Source: Tigriopus japonicus (taxonomy: Eukaryota; Arthropoda; Copepoda; Harpacticoida; Harpacticidae). Taken from it: a DNA stretch of 64,000 bases. The notes under the pieces are model-generated. The model made no database searches, was not told where the DNA came from, and was given only the letters and a program-made list of their open reading frames with translations. The position numbers were made by a program, and so were the translations under genes. The stretch covers positions 29,107 to 93,106 of the forward strand of contig JAAGOF010000213.1 of assembly GCA_010645155.1 (NCBI GenBank), in the 5' to 3' direction. Numbering within the stretch: the stretch's first letter is position 1; each line of letters begins with the position of its first letter. Below, in pieces: positions 58,460 to 64,000 of this stretch.

Positions 58460-59130
58460 GCGCTGATTACGTTCATGTTTACACTTCATTGTGCTGGTCC
58501 AAATAGTGTGCTCACTGGTAGAAGTTCCGATATCTGTGGACTAATGATCGGAGTCATTCTATACATACACAGGGTAACAGCGTAGAGTAACGATCCTTCG
58601 AGCCCATTGTTGCATTTTGTTCATTTTCTCTCCCAAGTACAGCTTGGAGTTGGGAGAGTACATTTTGTATAACATGTAAAAATTGGAGAGTAAATGCACG
58701 AAGAGTTAGTTTACGATCTCTTTGTTCGCGAAATATTGAGCAAGATGTTTGGGGTCGTGGATTTTAGAGGCAACTGCATTAGCTCGGATGTTTAACATGT
58801 TAAGTGCACTGATTCGAAAGGATGAGTAGACCAAAGTACCGAATAAAGAGCTATCGTCTTAGTACATTAGGTGCCTCATTAAACAAAGCTCATGCACGGA
58901 AACTATACTCGAGCATGGCTATTTGCACTATACTTTGTTATACTCGAGCCATACAACATCTGGGCTCATACTGCATGTACGTGAATACTGGAAGCAAGGT
59001 CTCGTTTGCTGAAGAACGCATTAATCCTATTGGAAATCATAATATTCATCACTAGCCTCCCCCTCCAGCAATTCAGTGCTTCTTGACTTCTACTTTATTT
59101 CCAAACGTGCACGGCAACTGACCTTGTAAC
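58460..59130. other. Gene-free stretch
   Basis: No gene or repeat was recognised between the ankyrin-repeat gene and the miniature element. Confidence 0.4.
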
Positions 59131-59439
59131 TACTGATGTGTTTCGAGTTGGATTTTTGGCAGAGTTTTGCCATTTTGGTTTTTAAGGTCAAAAATCTGAC
59201 CACAACTAAATTTTTCAACAAGCAATAGACCTTATCTGCCATAAATTATGGCAGCGCTACAAACTCGAAATTCATTTTTAAAACTATTGATGGAACTCGA
59301 AATCGAACTAGTTCAAGTGTTGCCAAATTGGTCCCTGTTTAGGTCTTTTCAAAAAGTTCGATACAACCTCCCCTATTTAACAGCAATAAACTTCTGAGTC
59401 AAAACTGGCAGCACTCCTGGTTCGAAACACACATCACTA
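59131..59439 (-). mobile_element. 309-bp hAT-type miniature element, copy C
   Basis: Ends TACTGATGTGTTTCGAG and CGAAACACACATCACTA are inverted. Flanking octamers CTTGTAAC (59123-59130) and CTTGCAAC (59440-59447) match at 7 of 8. Same family as 2959-3258 and 7404-7703. Confidence 0.82.
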
Positions 59440-59447
59440 CTTGCAAC

Positions 59448-60799
59448 TCTGCCAAAATTGATATAGAACATACTTTTTACAATGGGGATTATCCTGGATT
59501 AGAAGTGCAAGCTAATATGTGTATCATACTTTACAAAAGGAACACTTGAGGAGTCTGAGAGATATTATTCTAGCATTGATGTTGCCTTATTATTAGACAT
59601 CCTTAATGAAAACTTGCCGTCTTTTTCTCGTCCATTTTAGCACCAAAATGTTTCATAAGCTAGCCGGAAAACGGCATTAAGTTTGCAGGAAACTCTCCAT
59701 GTCAATCTTCATTTTTCCCCTAATGCGTTATGTCAGTGCTTCTTGGCTAAGTGTATGTACTCCGTTTCCTTGACCATGCACTTTTTCAGACAGTCAATGC
59801 CCATTAGAAACAAGAATATTACAAATCACCCTGATTGTACTTTGCTGCAAGTTAAAAGCCACTACTCGGATGCTTTCCTTTTCCTTGAAGCTTTACCAAG
59901 ACAAAACACTACATTCCAGTTTGTTCTTCATTTCAACAGAGTTCACTTTTCGTGGCAAGGAAACTGCACACACCACTATCACTACTACCATGTTTATAAA
60001 TTTCATGTTTATATGGCATATTCAGCAACATCAACCTAAACAAACGTCAATGAATGGAATGAACCTTAGTCGAGGTCATTGAGGTGCTTAAATGTTATTT
60101 CTGATCTTAGCATTAGCGCAATGACGAAGCTTTGAAACGTGTACTGGAAAGGCCCATTTTTCAATATCTTCAAATTTCTTATCTTTTTGGCTAGAAGTAG
60201 GAAAAAAAAACAGTTTTTTTTTCTTTTGTGAAAAGTGCCAAAAAAGTGTGAAAGGAGCGCAACTTTTCAACATCCAAGATAATTTTCATCGGAACACTAA
60301 TGATGAATAAGCATCCTCCAAGAAGTCCTGACTCCCTGAGAACGGACCCGATAACTTGCGAGTATTTTCAAAAGTTATATTATACATCAAAGCTTCAAAC
60401 ATGAAAAAAACATAATGGAATTTAATGATTTACCGTTTATTGGAAAAGAACCGGCAAAACCCCAGTCAGATCTTGTACCGAATTCTCTCTGTAATTGTCA
60501 GCAAAATGGCAATTGAAGACACCCTGGTTACCTTAAGCAAAACCCTCAGATTCGGGTGAAGGGGTAGAAAGCTCGGCTTGAAATTTGCCTGCTTCTATTT
60601 ACGTTAGATTTGTGGTTTGCTTGTCGTGAACACTTAAGTTTATAAACCCCGAAAAGTTAAGAACATGCAAGCTGCAAGTTCACTATTTTTATGCACAAAG
60701 AGCTCTTAAGAGGTATTTCCAATGATATTAAAAAAATATATCATGTTTACAAAAGTTTCTCATCAAGAAATCAATATCTTGGGTAATGTTTTTTTTCGT
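59448..60799. other. Gene-free stretch downstream of small gene
   Basis: AT-rich; no convincing frame or repeat. Part may be the 3' untranslated region of the gene at 60800. Confidence 0.4.
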
Positions 60800-61300
60800 T
60801 TATAGGCACTTGGGATAACAAATATCTTCGGTATTCGTCCAATAATCCAGAAAGTGGTTGAGAAGGAACAATCTGCAAAAGAAATTCATTTGACCACATT
60901 TAATCTTATCTGACTTGAAACAATGAAAACTTTGAATAATAGATTTTGAACATCGTCAAAATCACAGGATGGTATGAAATTTTTATTTGAATCGAAAACA
61001 GTTTTCAAAGCCTTACTTCATGATCTCAAGATGCTCTGGGTCCTTCATTTCCCAATGAAAATCCCCAGATAAACCCAATTGTTTCACGATGTGGTTGACA
61101 ATTTGAATGTGATCTTCATCATTAGCTTTGATCTTCAGCGGACCAAATTTTGGTGGATCATGGGTTTGAATGCAACCTGACGTTCGGAGCCAAATCTGAC
61201 TGATCATTTGAAGGTATGGAGCCTTATCACTAGCATTATTGCTGACTGTCTTTGAACTGAAACACCTTCTGGTTAATAAAGATGGAACAATGCTCTTCAT
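60800..61300 (-). CDS. Small predicted mitochondrial protein, 118 aa
   Basis: Two exons, 61300-61017 and 60872-60800, join GT-AG (donor GTAAGG, acceptor TTTCTTTTGCAG) in frame to 357 nt. The N-terminus MKSIVPSLLTRRCFSSKTVS is basic, lacks acidic residues and has an R-C-F-S-like cleavage context, as in mitochondrial presequences. The middle (KFGPLKIKANDEDHIQIVNH) and the end (LFLLNHFLDYWTN) are not a family I can name. Size and targeting resemble small mitochondrial ribosomal or assembly proteins, but that is a guess. The start ATG 61300 is preferred because it begins the presequence. Confidence 0.5.
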
Positions 61301-62296
61301 AGTTCGTTTTTCTTTAGGATCACTCTTGTGGATATCTGGGAACAAGGTGGTTTGATTTGTTGTTTGTGTTGCTAGCTCTCTTCCTGTCAGAGAGACCCAT
61401 TGGACACTCTTTTCTTAGCTAAAAAGTGAGAAAGCCAAAGCTAGCCTTCTCACCCTCTTCCGCACCAAACAGCGAGATAAGGTTGAACACATGTTCAATT
61501 ATCAAGGGTTGCGTTGATCTTCAAATCGTTTTTGCCGAGCATTTACAAAATCACAGATGTTTGTTTCGTGATAAGAATGCCCGTAAATGACTTCAAATTA
61601 TTAGTTTGGCATGGATGTGATTGAAATGTTCTAAGTTCACTCCACTTTAAATGATATGTACACATGAGGATAAGGCAAATTATATTTGACTGTAGACATG
61701 TACACAGTACATCTGGGAACGCATTTGTAATGTAAGAATCTTTGGTCCCTTTCCCTGTTGGCACGAAATTCGGAAAACATGCGGAGTTGGAAGTGATTCC
61801 TTCGAGGGTAACGAAAGGAGAAAAGCGGGTTGTTCAATTTTATGACAGCTGTGTCATGAATATCCCCAAAAATAACTATTTTATCTAATTTTGGGGATAA
61901 AAATCCTTTAACTTCAATGCGCTTTTGAATTTTTTTCGCATTGGTCATAGACGCGGGGGGAAAATCAAAATTTGTTGTCAAAATCCTCGTCCACGATATA
62001 TAACGTATCGCAATAAACATTATTTTTTAGCCAGGTGCATCTTTAAGATGCTAAAAAGAAGAAGTCTAAAGTTGCTGTCCAAACAAAATAAAAGATTTGA
62101 TACCCATGATTGTCACTAAATTGTTCTCTTGCGTCCAGATTTTTGATTTGGCCAAACACACTCTTGGAGGGCTCAAAACGGACATAAGGCCTGGCTGAAA
62201 CTGTTTGTAACAGTCAAGAATCAGTTTATTGTGATTTCCTTGTCAGTTTCTTTGAATATTTTAACTTCCCAAGTTGTCTGGAAGACCATGTCCCAT

Positions 62297-62321
62297 GTAG
62301 ATAGATAGATAGATAGATATA
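62297..62321. repeat. GATA microsatellite
   Basis: About five to six tandem GATA units followed by ATATTTATTTCAGGGACTCG, an arrangement that also occurs at 3' ends of some retroelements. Confidence 0.8.
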
Positions 62322-63826
62322 TTTATTTCAGGGACTCGTAATAACTTTGTACAAGTGATGAATAAGTAAAATAAGATAAAACGGAATAAGGAAAATGTCT
62401 TTCCCTGCTGTGATTCCATGCCTACACATCAAAATTGCCTACCTAGGCCAACAATGTAGTCACTTACTTTTAACTCGTATTGTGAAAAAATAGTGAATGA
62501 TAGCTGAAAATATTCAAATGGTCCCAAAAATATTCAAAAGTCATCTCCCACTCTCAAATTTACGATAACTACAATCATTTTTTTGCGAAAAATGGTCAAT
62601 TTGGTTCTTGCTTTCGATTTCCTGTTTCCATATTCGAAAGTAGCAACTCTCAGCATCAAAAGCATCAAAAAATCATTCCTTCATTTTGATTGTAATCTAT
62701 TCGTTTCGGATCAGTTCCTGTGACAGTTCGGAGCAAGTTATTGCTCTACTCACGGAATAATTCCATCTGTAAAAATTTTCAATAAATAAACTCAAAAAGT
62801 AAGGCTCAATGGTATACTGAGAATATGCAATTTTTTATTTGAACTTTCGTCACTGTACGTGCTTTTGTCTATGACCCCGTCTCTAAATAATGCTTTTTGA
62901 AGTCTTCATTTCTTAAACTTGTCCCAATGTCAACCATGAAATGAGGAAAGGTTGCAAATAACAACTGTAATCAAGGTTCTAAATGGATAGAACGGAGCAA
63001 ATACGGTTTGAACCGGACATCTAATCCGTCCCTGTGGAACCTTTACTTGTTTCATTTCGAGCGAAAGACAACGACTTTAACAAAGGGCTTCCTTCTGAGA
63101 CTTTGCCCATGAATGACCATCCTGAAAAGACATTGCCAAGAGCAGAAACCACCAAGTCACTAGGCTAAAATTTATTTTGTTTGAAATTTTTAAAAGCGTC
63201 CGGGTCAAGCGCTTACAATCTAGAAGCTACTTCGAGATGCATTGACGCTACACGTAAGAAAGATATATTTGCTGAACTCTTGTTGGTCCACAACGATTTT
63301 CAAACACAATAGCGTTTAAAAATCTTCACAGTAGACACAATAGCTCCGAAAAAGCTCATCATTTGACGACACAGGATTTTAATTTCGGATCAAGCGAACT
63401 GGGAGAGTTCGTTGCAAAGCGGCTTATGATTCTGGTTTTGGTTCTGCGTCGTCAATACTGATGGCTGGAACGAAGTTTAACAATTTTTGACTTGAAACGT
63501 CTTAAAAACTTGTTTTTTGGCTGTCTTGAGAAGAAAAAACTATTTTTCGGATGTTTCAGCGAATTTTTTGACCTAATTTCACTTTCTAGAAATTTAAAAA
63601 AAGAACTTCGAAAAAGGGCGTCAATTTTTTCTTTGTGAAAGAACGAGTCCAAAAAGTTTTGACCGTAAAGTTAGGAATAAAAAAATTGCCGATTGGTGAA
63701 AACCTCGGACAATATTGATTTAGCATATGAAGTGACAAATTGAGAAGAGGAAAACTTTTTGCGTCATTTTTAGCAAAAAAAAACCCCTTATTTTTGACTT
63801 TTGTTTTTCAGGAAATTTCTGCCTTG

Positions 63827-64000
63827 TTACAATGTGTTTTGAATTGGCAGTGCAGCCAATTTTGACTCTGCAGATTGTATGTCTTTTGCCTTCGAAAAGT
63901 CCGTTTTGGTCAACGCCTTTCTGACCCAAAAAAGAAACTAACCAAAAAAGACCATTGTCACCATACTAAACCCAAAATCGAACTCGAAACATATTAACAG
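63827..64000. mobile_element. Possible diverged relative of the 300-bp element
   Basis: TACAATGTGTTTTGAATTGGC at the left and CTCGAAACATATTAACA at the right edge resemble the inverted ends of the 300-bp family. The interior differs and the window stops before any right-hand duplication can be read. Confidence 0.35.

Larger units (their letters stand above)
61301..64000. other. Gene-free window end
   Basis: No gene is recognised. The stretch contains a GATA microsatellite and a possible miniature-element relative at the very end. Confidence 0.35.

Overview
This is animal nuclear DNA, most likely from an arthropod and possibly a small crustacean such as a copepod. The reasons are spliced genes with mostly short GT-AG introns, metazoan-only families (an ALFY/WDFY3 orthologue, SETD4, a tequila/neurotrypsin-like mosaic protease), many hAT, mariner, Gypsy, LINE and Polinton remnants, and degenerate CCTAA repeats like the arthropod telomere unit. 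The species was not determined.

Layout. Positions 1-9.8 kb are repeat-rich: decayed mariner pieces, nested hAT-type miniature elements with recognisable 8-bp target duplications, two adjacent minisatellites between inverted repeats, and one intronless orphan gene (6242-6850, predicted tail-anchored). At 9.8-25 kb, SETD4 (+, two exons) faces a complete 17-exon WDFY3/ALFY gene (-) tail to tail. My splice joins for WDFY3 total 10,911 nt, exactly 3,637 codons. At 25-29 kb there is repeat-rich intergenic DNA. At 29-33.4 kb two intronless minus-strand genes encode a leucine-rich-repeat-like protein and a secreted 5'-nucleotidase.

From 33.8 to 52.1 kb lies a block made almost wholly of broken mobile elements: a Polinton-like DNA polymerase B and integrase, a mariner-type element with both inverted repeats, two Gypsy elements, LINE copies, a SINE, several miniature elements and a SETD4 pseudogene. 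A direct repeat of about 441 bp (about 98% identical) flanks the block. Each copy contains the 3' end of the protease gene and the 5' end of the 5'-nucleotidase gene, so the two genes were probably neighbours before the block arrived, unless the assembly is wrong. This is the most notable structure in the window.

From 52.4 to 57.3 kb is an eight-exon secreted mosaic serine protease (1,451 residues: CBM14, SRCR, C-type lectin, kringle, LDLa, PAN, trypsin). It is followed by an intronless ankyrin-repeat gene (57.6-58.4 kb), another miniature element, and a small two-exon gene for a protein with a presequence-like N-terminus (60.8-61.3 kb). The last 2.7 kb shows no gene. The host genes share no obvious pathway: WDFY3 is a selective-autophagy scaffold, SETD4 a protein methyltransferase, and the 5'-nucleotidase and protease are extracellular enzymes.
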